From: Pycnococcus provasolii
Lineage: Eukaryota; Chlorophyta; Pseudoscourfieldiophyceae; Pseudoscourfieldiales; Pycnococcaceae
Direction: 5' to 3'
Assembly (NCBI GenBank): GCA_938743325.2
Contig: OW568899.1
Span: 368,577-432,576, forward strand
Length of the DNA: 64,000 nt
Shown here: positions 1-8,819 of the stretch, piece by piece
Layout: each line of letters starts with the position of its first letter
Numbering within the stretch: the stretch's first letter is position 1
Position numbers and translations under genes: made by a program
The notes under the pieces: model-generated
Database searches by the model: none
Told to the model about the DNA's origin: nothing
Seen by the model: the letters and a program-made list of their open reading frames with translations, nothing else

Positions 1-751
1 CCGTGCGCGCGCTCGCCACGTATCCAGGTGGGTGTCCGTTGACACCCTCGCCCTTGCCCACGGGGCGTATCTCGAGCACGAACTTACCTCCGGGGTAGTT
101 GCTCGAGTTGTCCTGCACGCGCATGTGGTCCTTGAACTCCGCGCGTCCGTTCACAACGGTGGCGGTGTTGTTGCCTTGGATGAGCTGGGGCATGTTATTC
201 TTGCGCGGCTTGGCCAACGCGAGCTCGCCCTCCGCGCCGTTCACCGTACTCGAGTGCATGAGAACCGCCTCGACTTCCATGCCGTCGAGCTCGCTCGTCG
301 TCTTGCCGTCCAAGGTTGTCACGTTGACGACAAGCGGCTTGTCTCCCTCGGCGGTGAGCTTGCTGTCCGTCTTGTGCACCGCGTAGATGTTGTCTCGCAG
401 TTTGTTGGCAAAGCCTAGCTTGAACTTCGTCTCCACCTTGACTAAAGCAGCGGGCGCCATTCCACCAGACTGGCTGCCGAACGCGACAACCACGGCGTTG
501 CAAACCTCCTTGAGAATGAGCTCCTTGAGTGCCTTTGTGTGTTCATCCGCCGATGCGTTCGGCGTGGCTCTGCATGCCGCGACAATTTCCTGTCTCACGA
601 CCCGTCTCACGACGTCTTCGAGCGGCTCTTGCTGCTTTCGCTTTTTCTCATCGAGGTCGTCCTCCTCTCTTCTGTGTGCTGAGCTTCCGTTCTGAGCGTT
701 GTTCTCTCCTTCTGCGCGCAGCCTTTTGTGCGATCCTGCGGCCGGCACCAT
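1..751 (-). CDS. CBP60-like protein, 3' end beyond window edge
   Basis: The reverse strand is open from an ATG at 749-751 to the left edge, giving about 250 residues of a protein whose C-terminus lies outside the window. The N-terminal 45 residues are charged and disordered. Residues from about 100 on carry the CBP60 core: KLGFANKLRDNIYAV, then a GKTTSELDGMEVEAVL strand, then QDNSSNYPGGKFVLEIRP. The same blocks in the same order occur in the complete paralogue at 6614-8281. In plants CBP60 proteins are calmodulin-binding or DNA-binding regulators; the function here is unknown. The calmodulin-binding and C-terminal parts cannot be judged. The start is the first in-frame ATG before the conserved region and is only inferred. 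Confidence 0.75.
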   Translation of the reverse strand, partial: MVPAAGSHKRLRAEGENNAQNGSSAHRREEDDLDEKKRKQQEPLEDVVRRVVRQEIVAACRATPNASADEHTKALKELILKEVCNAVVVAFGSQSGGMAPAALVKVETKFKLGFANKLRDNIYAVHKTDSKLTAEGDKPLVVNVTTLDGKTTSELDGMEVEAVLMHSSTVNGAEGELALAKPRKNNMPQLIQGNNTATVVNGRAEFKDHMRVQDNSSNYPGGKFVLEIRPVGKGEGVNGHPPGYVASART

Positions 752-2244
752 ATCCTCTCTCTCTCTCTCTACAGGCTACAGATACAGGAGCAGGTAAGTG
801 CACACCAACCAACCACACCAACCACACTAACGAAGACACAAGCAAGAGAGCGACTGGAGTGGAGTGCCCGCTGCACAAGTTGATGGAGGCCCCTTCGAAG
901 ATGAAGAACGAGGCGAACAAGTAAACGAAAACCAACAGAACACGAGGGTTCAAGCGCGGCCCTTAGGGGATATTAGTCTATGATAGGAGGGAGGAGCAAC
1001 CCCTTAGGAGGGAGGAGCAACCACACACGACGGCAAAAACACTAAAACAGCTCGGAAAAAGCCGACGGGAACGGGACCGGGACCAACTTTCCTTTCCGGG
1101 GGGACGCCCAGCCATGACGAGACGAGACGCCGAACGTTGTGTTAAAATATGTAAAAAGTTTTTCCACGAAAAGTGGAACGAAAGAACAACGAACCCTCTA
1201 TAATAAAAGTACTTCTTAGTCTTATGAGGGTCGTTTTCCCTTCCCAAGTTCACATGATGCGAGCACTGTTTGTATGCATAGTCTATGGTCTTCTCCCCTT
1301 GTTGCGTGCCAGGTGCAGCCTTCTGGTGAGCCTTCTTCACGCCTCACGCCTGGTGGCAGGCCCCTTGCCCCTTCTGCTACCACTCTCCTCCCTCCTGATG
1401 AACCCTTTCCTGTAACCTGGAAAGTCAGTGGAAATGGAACCGAACGTGCGGTAACATAACCTTATAACTGGGTCCTCGGGACGAGGGGCCCGCCCCGTTT
1501 GGGCCCCTCTGTTACTTGGTAATATGCGCGTCGCTTCGCGCCGTTTCCTTCGGTAGTATGGTCGGCGCTCGTCCCCGTCTCGTCACCGTCTCGTCACCGA
1601 AACTCAGAACCCCGAATATTTCTACCGACCATGACACCGGTCAGCCTGAAGCAGGCCAACCCCGCTCTAGGTTATTCCCCCCCTGGTTTTTTCGTAAGAA
1701 ATTGACAGATGCGCGCAGAAGCACGCGCCACCGCGTAGACGTTGTCGATAAGTAGTCGTCGTCAGTCGCCTGAGACGCCACGAGCACCTAGATACCGGCG
1801 CGCCAGTCTTCTCCGAGCCATGTCGCGCGCCAGCAGGTCGATGAGTGGTCTCGGAAGCCCAGTTTGTCGGTAAGAATGGTGGTGGCGGTTGTTGGCGATC
1901 ATGGAGATGAGCACCACGCACACACGAGCGCCCATGAGCGCCCATGAGCGTTGTCGTTGTCAGCAGGGACCCTAGAGAAGCCAACAGAGTCCCTGCTACG
2001 CTCATGCGCGCTCGTATGGCGACTACTCCCCATCTACCGAACTCCCCAATTCCTCGACTTAGCACAACGGGCGGGGAATCCGCCATGTGCGTTCCCCGTG
2101 TCGAAACTCTCTCAGATCTCGACCTACGCGGCGACAACTGACAGGTCTGCCTGGACTGTGCAACCTTTGGTGCAGGCCCTGGGAGCTCATTCGCGCGACG
2201 CGCGACGCCATGGCGAAGCTCCGCCCTGTAGCCACCGACCATGC

Positions 2245-2414
2245 CTCCGGGGCCCCGCCCTGGAGCTCCCGACCAGGGCTCCGGGGCCCCGACCTGGAGC
2301 TCCCGACCAGGGCTCCGGGGCCCCGACCTGGAGCTCCCGACCAGGGCTCCGGGGCCCCGACCTGGAGCTCCCGACCAGGGCTCCGGGGCCCCGACCTGGA
2401 GCTCCGACCAAAGC
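2245..2414. repeat. 34 bp minisatellite, five copies
   Basis: Five near-identical 34 bp units start at about 2245, 2279, 2313, 2347 and 2381, each containing GGGGCCCCGACCTGGAG followed by CTCCCGACCA. The first unit has one change (gccc for gacc). The period is not a multiple of 3, so all reading frames stay open through the array and produce artificial proline/glycine-rich ORFs on both strands. A single diverged copy of the core occurs near 12117. Confidence 0.95.
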
Positions 2415-2437
2415 CTTTTGTCCAGGGCCCCGTTCAA

Positions 2438-2455
2438 GGGGGGGGGGGGGGGGGG
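2438..2455 (+). repeat. Poly-G tract (18 G)
   Basis: An uninterrupted run of 18 G lies just after the minisatellite and follows a GTTCAA motif. Similar G-tracts occur near 8400 and 34830. Confidence 0.95.
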
Positions 2456-2747
2456 AACTTTTGGTTCCGCACGGCATGTGCCAGAAGTGACCAAAACCCT
2501 AGCCCGGTTCCGTGGTGTCAAAAGAGCCCGCTTATGTGGGCGGGCCATTAGTTAACGAAGGTTGGGACATCCCCCAAGGCCCTTCCTTGGAAGGCTCTCT
2601 TCTCTCCGAAATAAAACCCGATTCAATATCGAAGAAGCGAGCAGCCGGAAATAGTCGAAATCAATCTCGGGGACCCATCGCAACTCGTCCGTCACCAGCT
2701 GCACGTTTTCATCGCAGTTAGTTTGACCTGTTGCCATTCAAATTGTC

Positions 2748-4928
2748 ATGGACGATAATAATGAGATGGCCAGCCTTTCCGCTCCTCCTCCTCCGTCCTT
2801 GGCGTGGGTGTCACCTTCAGGCTCAGGCTCAAGCCAACGGGCCGTAACGGAGGACTTGCACGCACCTCCAAACCTCAAGCCGGCTGTTGTTCCCAGCGAC
2901 ACAGGCACGTGGCGTCGCCGAAACGTGGCGTTGAAGAACAAGGCGGCGGCCGTTTGGGCGCTGACGTCGGCGGGAGCGTCGGCGGCGCAACGGAGGCGAG
3001 CGAGTAAGAAGGAACTGAAAGTGGAGACGAAAAAGGCGGTGGCACAGGCCAAGTCAGGCGTGGCGGTGCGCTCGCGTGCCAACTTGGACATTGGACTCGC
3101 GTCGCTGTACTTCCTATTGCTCGAGCGCTCGTGGAGCTTCTGCGCCGCTGTGTTCGTGGGCGTAGTGTGCACATCGCTGGGAGGATCCGCACTAGTGCTC
3201 TACGCCACGGGCGGGTACGATGACTCTGCAGGCGCTGTCACCACGCCGCTACGAATGGCGGCGAGCCATATCGTCACGATGAGCCTATCGCCGTACGAGT
3301 TGGAAGGATCTTCGACGTACGCGCTTGCCGTGCTGCAGTGCTTCCTTGGCGTGCTGTTGAACGTCTTCCTTTTCGCGGCGGTAGTCACCAAGTTCCAACG
3401 GCCCGCCGCGCACGTGCTCTTCGCGAATAGTGTGTGCTTCTGCACGCGGTATGGACAGCCGTACCTGCTACTGAGACTCGGCAACCTGCTATGCAACACG
3501 CTTCACCGCCCGGAGCTCACGTTGACGCTGATGCGCCGGGAGACAACGCCCGAGGGGGAGGATTTCATATCGAGACAGTCTCTCGAAGTTTCGTGCCCGC
3601 CCACGCTCAGCGCGGTGGCCACTTTCACGCACCGCATCGACGACGAGTCACCGCTGCAGGGTCTTACCGAGGCCGCGGCAAAGCGTATCGTTGAGGGCGA
3701 GCTCTTCATACAGGCAACATTCAGCGCGTACGACATGATTTACGACGCAGACGTATGCGCCTCGCGCACCTATCTGCCTCAGGAGTTCGCATTCCGCTCT
3801 GTCTTCAAGGGTGTCATGTCGGTGGACCAGGCGGGCCACTCGGTGGTGCACTTCGAGAGCATCCACGAGGTGCAACCGCAGCGGCGCGTGCTGGCGAGCC
3901 CTATGGAGAGTACTGAGGCACCCCGGCCGAGCCCGCCGCCAGAGCTGGAGCTGGTCCTGGGATGCGGCCGCGCTAGCTACGGCGAAGTTCTGGATGGTGG
4001 CGAGCCCATGACGCCGCTCGAGCAAATCTGCAGCTTCTGTGGCAAGGTGCTTTGCCTTGTGAACGAGGCTGGAATAGACTTTGTCCCACATTTCGCCGAC
4101 ATCTCCGACCCGAGCGCCAAGCCCGACTGGCTCAAGGAGATCAACCCGAAGAATGAGACGCCCGTAGCGCGTCTCGCAGGCGAATCCGAGTGGGTGTGCG
4201 GCTCAGAAAGCATCATCGACGCTCTCGGGCAGCACAGCACGAGCGTGGCAAATGTGCTGGCGCGCAGGAGAGAGCCGCCAGTGCCCGATGCGGACAGGGC
4301 GCAGATCGGCAAATTGGCGTTTCTATGTTTCACTAGTCTATTCTCGCGAGCGAGCAACGACGCAGCTGCTCTGGGTAAGATGACTCCGATGGCAGCTGGC
4401 TGTCTCCAGATGTTGGGGATTGACGGGAACGACGTGCGTGGGACGGTGGCCGTTATGCTGCAAGATGCGCTCGCGACGCTGGAGCGGCTCTGCGAGCAAG
4501 GGGATTGGTTGTGTGGAAACCTGCCGGGCAAGCTCGACTTTTTCACCGCGATTGACGTTGGCATATTGATCCGCATGGACGACCTCGGGGTGCTCGAGCT
4601 CACGGGTGTCACAATGCAGGTTGGCAGCGCCACTCGCGCATGGCACAAGCGCACCACGCGGCGAGACGCCTTTATCGGCGCCTTTGGCGGCAGAGGGAGT
4701 GGTGCCGAGTGCGCCTTTATGCGCATGATACTATGCAAATTAAGGAAAATGATTCCCGATTGCCTTAGCGAGGAGGAGATTTCACAAGTGCTGCAGCGGG
4801 CGAGGGATTCGCACTACTTCCCACGCGACGAGGGCAACGCCGGCGCGAGCCTGTCGTCCTCGTCCGTGCAGCATCTTCGCCACCAGTCATCCGCGTCGTC
4901 GACCAACGCCTACAAGCTCTGCTTCTAG
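2748..4928 (+). CDS. Kir-like channel fused to a DHAR/CLIC-type GST domain
   Basis: 726 residues. Residues 1-125 are a basic, disordered N-terminus. Two hydrophobic helices (about 129-155 and 190-214) enclose a short loop, and from 215 comes an inward-rectifier cytoplasmic fold, with KFQRP followed by ANSVCFCTRYGQPYLLLRLGN, matching the Kir family. Where a Kir channel has T-x-G-Y/F-G, the loop reads HIVTMSLSPYE, so no K+ filter is visible. After a linker, residues about 420-655 form a GST fold resembling dehydroascorbate reductase and CLIC: CSFC at 428-431 in the redox position, then SDPSAKPDWLKEINPKNETP, then a helical C-terminal half containing GDWLCGN. It is one continuous frame with no visible splice sites, starting at the first ATG. 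Channel plus redox-GST is an unusual architecture; transport ability and redox gating are inferences. A TGTAA motif lies about 25 bases after the stop. Confidence 0.8.
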   Translation: MDDNNEMASLSAPPPPSLAWVSPSGSGSSQRAVTEDLHAPPNLKPAVVPSDTGTWRRRNVALKNKAAAVWALTSAGASAAQRRRASKKELKVETKKAVAQAKSGVAVRSRANLDIGLASLYFLLLERSWSFCAAVFVGVVCTSLGGSALVLYATGGYDDSAGAVTTPLRMAASHIVTMSLSPYELEGSSTYALAVLQCFLGVLLNVFLFAAVVTKFQRPAAHVLFANSVCFCTRYGQPYLLLRLGNLLCNTLHRPELTLTLMRRETTPEGEDFISRQSLEVSCPPTLSAVATFTHRIDDESPLQGLTEAAAKRIVEGELFIQATFSAYDMIYDADVCASRTYLPQEFAFRSVFKGVMSVDQAGHSVVHFESIHEVQPQRRVLASPMESTEAPRPSPPPELELVLGCGRASYGEVLDGGEPMTPLEQICSFCGKVLCLVNEAGIDFVPHFADISDPSAKPDWLKEINPKNETPVARLAGESEWVCGSESIIDALGQHSTSVANVLARRREPPVPDADRAQIGKLAFLCFTSLFSRASNDAAALGKMTPMAAGCLQMLGIDGNDVRGTVAVMLQDALATLERLCEQGDWLCGNLPGKLDFFTAIDVGILIRMDDLGVLELTGVTMQVGSATRAWHKRTTRRDAFIGAFGGRGSGAECAFMRMILCKLRKMIPDCLSEEEISQVLQRARDSHYFPRDEGNAGASLSSSSVQHLRHQSSASSTNAYKLCF

Positions 4929-5195
4929 AGGCTAGAGCGTATTATTATTATGTAACTTACTGTATCCCCATGTAGAATTCCAAACGATGGTTCTTAAACC
5001 ATTGTACCCCAACCCCGACCAACCAACCCCGAACCCGAACCAACAAAACAAAACCAGGAAGCTGCTTTGCTTGCTCCTCTTTGGCCTCCCCTTCCCAGTT
5101 ACCACCACGCATGCGTCCCTTCCTTCACCCCCCGGGCCTTGGAGGAGTTCCGTCCCCGTGCGCATTCATCCTCCCTCGTCCCTGCCACCTGCGCC

Positions 5196-6443
5196 ATGCT
5201 CGCGTCTCTGTTCGGCGCGCCGTTCAAAGCCCCCAAGTGCAAGACGAACCTGCGACTAGCCATGGGGCGCATCAAACTCCTCAAGGGAAAACGCGCCATC
5301 TCGTTGTCCAGGCTGCGTGTGGAAATTGCCGCGCTCTTGCGCGACTCCTCCTCCAGTGTAAACGCGGGAGAGCAGGCGCGCATACGCGTCGAAGGGGTAC
5401 TGAGAGAGGAAGATACGCTTGCCGCGTACGAAGTGCTCGAAATCTTCTGCGAACTGCTCGCGGTGCGCATGCCGCTCATCGAACAGCAGAAGGAGTGCCC
5501 CGTCGACCTCAGGGAGGCGGTCGCGAGCGTGCTGTACGCAGCTCCGAGGCTCACGGAACTCGCGGAACTCAAGGTGGTCGCCACGTTGTTCAGCCACAAG
5601 TACGGGAAAAACTTCGCGCGTGCCGCCATGGACCCGAGCAGCGCGCTCGAGTGCGGATGCAACCCGCGCATCGTGCGCTTTCTTGGCGTCGAACCGCCAA
5701 GGCCGGACGTCAAACTTGCCAAGTTGAGCGAAATTGCGGCGGAGCAAAACGTGGACTGGAGCCCGCGGGAGGGCGAACTCGACCTGACGAGCCCAGGTGC
5801 AGAAGCGACCGTCATCGGAGGAAGCACCGCGGAAGATATCGGTGCGGCGCTTGCCGAGCAGAAAGCGAGGAGGGCGGGGATCGAGGAGCCGCTGATGGGT
5901 GGTGACGCGTACATACCACCCGAACCCGTACCGTTCGTGCCGTTGGAACAGCCTGGGATGGCTGTTGTGCCGCCCCCACCAAAAGAGCCGTTCCCACCGC
6001 CGCCGCCACCACCGACGACGACGACGACGACGACGACGACAGCAACGACAACCACGGCAGCTCACGGCGAGTTTCCCGATGCGGCCAGCGCTGCCGCCGC
6101 CGCGGCGGAGCATGCTCGTGCGGCTGAGGAGGCGGCAGCGGCGGCGGCACGTTTTGCCGGTCCACCGCAGGGGGAGGCGAAGGCGTCGGCGTCGGTGCCG
6201 TCGCCTCAGGCGGTTGTTGACGGCGACGACACCGACGACTTTGACGAGGACGACTTCTCAGGCTTGCCGTCTACGCCAATCACAAGCCCTGAGGTGCGTC
6301 CGTCCGCGCCTCCCCCTCCCGCTCCCGCGCCGACGCACGACGAGAATGGCTTCCCCATCTCGCCAAATGCCGACATCGGAGGAGGATCTTCGGGAAACGA
6401 AGATACGTTGGCAGCTCGTCTTGCGGCTTTGAAGAACAGGTGA
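5196..6443 (+). CDS. IST1: IST1-like ESCRT-III regulator
   Basis: 415 residues. Residues about 10-165 form the helical Ist1 domain (CKTNLRLAMGRIKLLKGKR at the start, then YEVLEIFCELLAVRMPLI and VRFLGVEPP). A low-complexity middle rich in Pro, Thr and Ala follows. The last 14 residues, EDTLAARLAALKNR, fit the MIM1 consensus (acidic-x-x-L-x-x-R-L-x-x-L-K/R) used to bind MIT domains such as that of Vps4. IST1 controls ESCRT-III assembly in endosomal sorting and cytokinesis. The ATG at 5196 was chosen because Ist1 proteins begin close to this motif; an in-frame ATG at 5067 would add 43 residues without family support. It is convergent with the next gene, with a TGTAA motif about 18 bases after the stop. 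Confidence 0.9.
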   Translation: MLASLFGAPFKAPKCKTNLRLAMGRIKLLKGKRAISLSRLRVEIAALLRDSSSSVNAGEQARIRVEGVLREEDTLAAYEVLEIFCELLAVRMPLIEQQKECPVDLREAVASVLYAAPRLTELAELKVVATLFSHKYGKNFARAAMDPSSALECGCNPRIVRFLGVEPPRPDVKLAKLSEIAAEQNVDWSPREGELDLTSPGAEATVIGGSTAEDIGAALAEQKARRAGIEEPLMGGDAYIPPEPVPFVPLEQPGMAVVPPPPKEPFPPPPPPPTTTTTTTTTATTTTAAHGEFPDAASAAAAAAEHARAAEEAAAAAARFAGPPQGEAKASASVPSPQAVVDGDDTDDFDEDDFSGLPSTPITSPEVRPSAPPPPAPAPTHDENGFPISPNADIGGGSSGNEDTLAARLAALKNR

Positions 6444-6613
6444 TTGATTCTTCGTGATTTGTAAACATCCCCCCCGATTTGTTTTTCGTTTTTTTCGAAT
6501 TCAAAAAAATATTTAAAAAGGTCTTTACATGCAACATGCGATCGTTTCTCACTTTCGTTTTGTTTTCTCTTCTCCACTTTCTCGTCTCTGTCCTCTCTCA
6601 AAATCCTTTTACC

Positions 6614-8281
6614 TTACGCTGCTGCATCGTGCTGTCGCTTCTTCAGAGGAAGACTTTCGTTGTTTGGCTGCTGCTGCTTCAGCGCCTCCTGCAGCGATGG
6701 CGTGTTGAAAATTGCAGACGCACCCGGGAAAAGCGAGCCAGACGTCGGAAGCAGTGCTCCACTGTCACTCGGCTGGATTGCGCCAATCGCCACGGGTGCA
6801 GTAGATGACGGAATGCGCAGGAGAGAGTTGCCTCGGGTCAGCGTACCACTTGGCCCGCCGAGCGTGCTGAAGAATCCCTCAAAGTCAAACGACGGCGCGC
6901 GCGATGGTAGCGGTGCCATGGGATCGGTATTCTTGCGTGGCACTGGCGGAGGTGCCATCAAGCCAGTCGCAGCCTCTGTCGGCGCCGTGGCAAGTCCAGG
7001 TGACGTCCGTGTCAAGGACGTGGGCGGGTGGTACAGCGTGGATGCGAAGCTGGGCGGTGGCGTGTGTCCATGGGCTCGTGCTGCTGGCCTTGTTGGCGAC
7101 GGCATCGTCGGCACCGTCGTCTGCAGACGGCCGTTGGCACCTTCCACCGCCATCAGCGCGTGCGCCCACGTGTCCTTCCACAGCGCGTCGCTCATGCCCT
7201 TCCCCAGCGCCTCGCGCACGCCGCTTTCGTTCTGCGTCACCTTCTGCACAAAGTCGCCAACCGTCATGACGCCGAGTTTCTTCAGGCGACGGTCGAGCTC
7301 GCCGTGCTTGCAGATATTCCTCAGGCGGAACACAGGATCTTTGAGCTTGATGTCCGCACCCTTCTTCTCGTTCTCCTTCGCACGGCTACTCTTGACGCGG
7401 AACGGCTCCGTGCGCGCAGCCTCCACCTCGCCCTCGACGAGGTTCTCTCCCGGCCCGCCTTCCGTTCCGACGATCGGACGAACTTCGAGCACGAAGTGCG
7501 CGTCTGGGAACTTGGAGGAGTTGTCGGTGACGCGTATGACGTCGCGTCCCTCCGGCGTCGCGAACGAGGCGCGTCCCTTCTGGATGGTGGTGGTGACGGT
7601 GCCGGCCAGTAGTGCCTTGGTGTGCCCCGGTCGAGGTATGGCGGGTATCCATCCACCCGCGGCCCCTCCTAGCGGGTTCGCCTGCAGAAGCACAGCCTCG
7701 AGCTTGAGTCCGTCGAGGTCCGAGGTCAGGGTGCCGTCAACGTTCGTGATGCACACGGTGAGCGGCGTACCGTCTTCTGCGGAGAGTTCGCTCTGCGCGT
7801 GGCTCGGTGCGTAGAGGTTATCGCGTATGCGGTTCATGAGGTTGACGCGGTACCGTGCGTCAACGGCGATTGCTGAGGGTGCGATACCCGACGCGGCGAG
7901 CTGCTTTCGTATTTCCTGCTGAATGAGTTTCTGCAGGGGCGACGCTGACGAGCTGGTTGTGCTAGAGATTTCCTCTTTTATGACAGCTCTGATAGCCTCG
8001 AAGAGAGCGGGCGAGATGGCTTCTTGAGCACTTCTTTGCCCCGACCCAGCCTTCTCAGTCGTCGTGGGATGGTGTTGCTTCGACGCTGCTGGTGAAGACC
8101 GTTTTTGTATCTGTTTCGACGCTTCACTGACCCCGAGTCCCATGGAGGCTGCATTGCGAGTACGATTGTCATGATTCTTAGTATGAGATTGCTTAGAAGG
8201 CTGCGAAGGCTGCGAGGAGGAGTGAAGGCGTGCTGAGTGTCGCGTCATTGACATAACAGATACAGGAGACAACAAGGCCAT
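6614..8281 (-). CDS. CBP60-like calmodulin-binding/transcription regulator
   Basis: 555 residues. The N-terminal 90 residues are Ser/Gln-rich. Residues 92-135 are helical. About 141-385 match the plant CBP60 core: YRVNLMNRIRDNLYAP, then LKLEAVLLQAN, then FPDAHFVLEVRPIVG, then EPFRVKSSRAKENEKK, ending with VFRLRNICKHGELDRRLKKL and LGKGMSDALWKDTWAHAL. The C-terminus is Pro/Ser/Thr-rich. In land plants some CBP60 members bind calmodulin and others bind DNA in immune signalling; what an algal member does is unknown. A truncated paralogue lies at 1-751. The first ATG is used; another in-frame ATG at residue 47 is possible. TGTAA occurs downstream on this strand near 6524. Confidence 0.85.
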   Translation of the reverse strand: MALLSPVSVMSMTRHSARLHSSSQPSQPSKQSHTKNHDNRTRNAASMGLGVSEASKQIQKRSSPAASKQHHPTTTEKAGSGQRSAQEAISPALFEAIRAVIKEEISSTTSSSASPLQKLIQQEIRKQLAASGIAPSAIAVDARYRVNLMNRIRDNLYAPSHAQSELSAEDGTPLTVCITNVDGTLTSDLDGLKLEAVLLQANPLGGAAGGWIPAIPRPGHTKALLAGTVTTTIQKGRASFATPEGRDVIRVTDNSSKFPDAHFVLEVRPIVGTEGGPGENLVEGEVEAARTEPFRVKSSRAKENEKKGADIKLKDPVFRLRNICKHGELDRRLKKLGVMTVGDFVQKVTQNESGVREALGKGMSDALWKDTWAHALMAVEGANGRLQTTVPTMPSPTRPAARAHGHTPPPSFASTLYHPPTSLTRTSPGLATAPTEAATGLMAPPPVPRKNTDPMAPLPSRAPSFDFEGFFSTLGGPSGTLTRGNSLLRIPSSTAPVAIGAIQPSDSGALLPTSGSLFPGASAIFNTPSLQEALKQQQPNNESLPLKKRQHDAAA

Positions 8282-8399
8282 ATAAAGATAAAATAAGAAT
8301 ATGTATGTCGAGAATGAAAGTACGGAATGCCGGTTGGGAAAAGGGGACGGGGAAATGGAACTTCGGAAATTGGGATTGGAGAAGCTGCGCGTTTTTTCC

Positions 8400-8427
8400 G
8401 GGGGGGGGGGGGGGGGGGGGGGGGGGG
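8400..8427 (+). repeat. Poly-G tract (28 G)
   Basis: An uninterrupted run of 28 G preceded by GCGTTTTTTCC and followed by AGATTCCATTCC. It is the longest homopolymer in the window and potentially prone to quadruplex formation or sequencing error. Confidence 0.9.
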
Positions 8428-8635
8428 AGATTCCATTCCCCCGAGCCCGAGGGCAAAGGGCCCCCCGTTTTTCCTTTGGGGGAGTGGTGGTGGATAGGGA
8501 TCCGTCGTAGAGCTGAACTGGATGTTAATAAATGGGCCCCGGGGTCGATGATCTTGGCTTGGGACTTCTGAATTTCTTCTGCTTGGGACTTCTGCTTGGG
8601 ACAGTGCTTTATAGGACCAGGAGTTCGGGGGGAGG

Positions 8636-8730
8636 GGTTAGGGTTAGGGTTATGGGTCACATGGTTAGGGTTACGTGGTTAGGGTTATGGGTCACATGGT
8701 TAGGGTTATGGGTTAGGGTTTCCACCAGGT
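8636..8730 (+). promoter_or_regulatory. Interstitial TTAGGG repeats upstream of GDPD-like gene
   Basis: Six GTTAGGGTT motifs, some separated by ATGGGTCACAT spacers, end about 90 bases before the ATG at 8820. This is a direct observation; a telo-box promoter role is inferred. Confidence 0.6.
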
Positions 8731-8819
8731 ATTTCCCGGGAGTCCGTGAGGGTCGTCCGTTATGGGCTTGGCTTTTGTCCCCCCCCAATCATTTCCTCCT
8801 CCTCCATCCTCCTCGTGCC

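Larger units (their letters stand above)
752..2747. other. Intergenic, no convincing gene
   Basis: About 2 kb separates the CBP60-like gene from the channel fusion gene. Short ORFs occur on both strands but none has recognisable domains. It holds a small duplication (gggaggagcaacc, around 990-1024), a five-copy 34 bp minisatellite and an 18-G tract, listed separately. Confidence 0.6.
8282..8819. other. Divergent intergenic region with G-tract and telomere-like repeats
   Basis: It lies between the CBP60-like gene (minus) and the GDPD-like gene (plus). It contains a 28-G tract, a GCTTGGGACTTCT motif repeated about 8557-8600, and TTAGGG-type repeats. No gene is seen. Confidence 0.7.

Noticed and set aside
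752-780. CTCTCTCTACAG resembling a plus-strand splice acceptor
   Set aside because: The coding strand here is minus and no plus-strand exon follows.
2245-2414. Regular repeat array considered as a CRISPR
   Set aside because: Units are contiguous with no unique spacers, and the genome is eukaryotic.
2087-2551. Pro/Gly repeat ORFs in both strands
   Set aside because: Produced by the 34 bp minisatellite, whose period keeps all frames open.
6660-7814. 384-codon plus-strand frame
   Set aside because: Antisense to the CBP60-like gene, which has recognisable core blocks.
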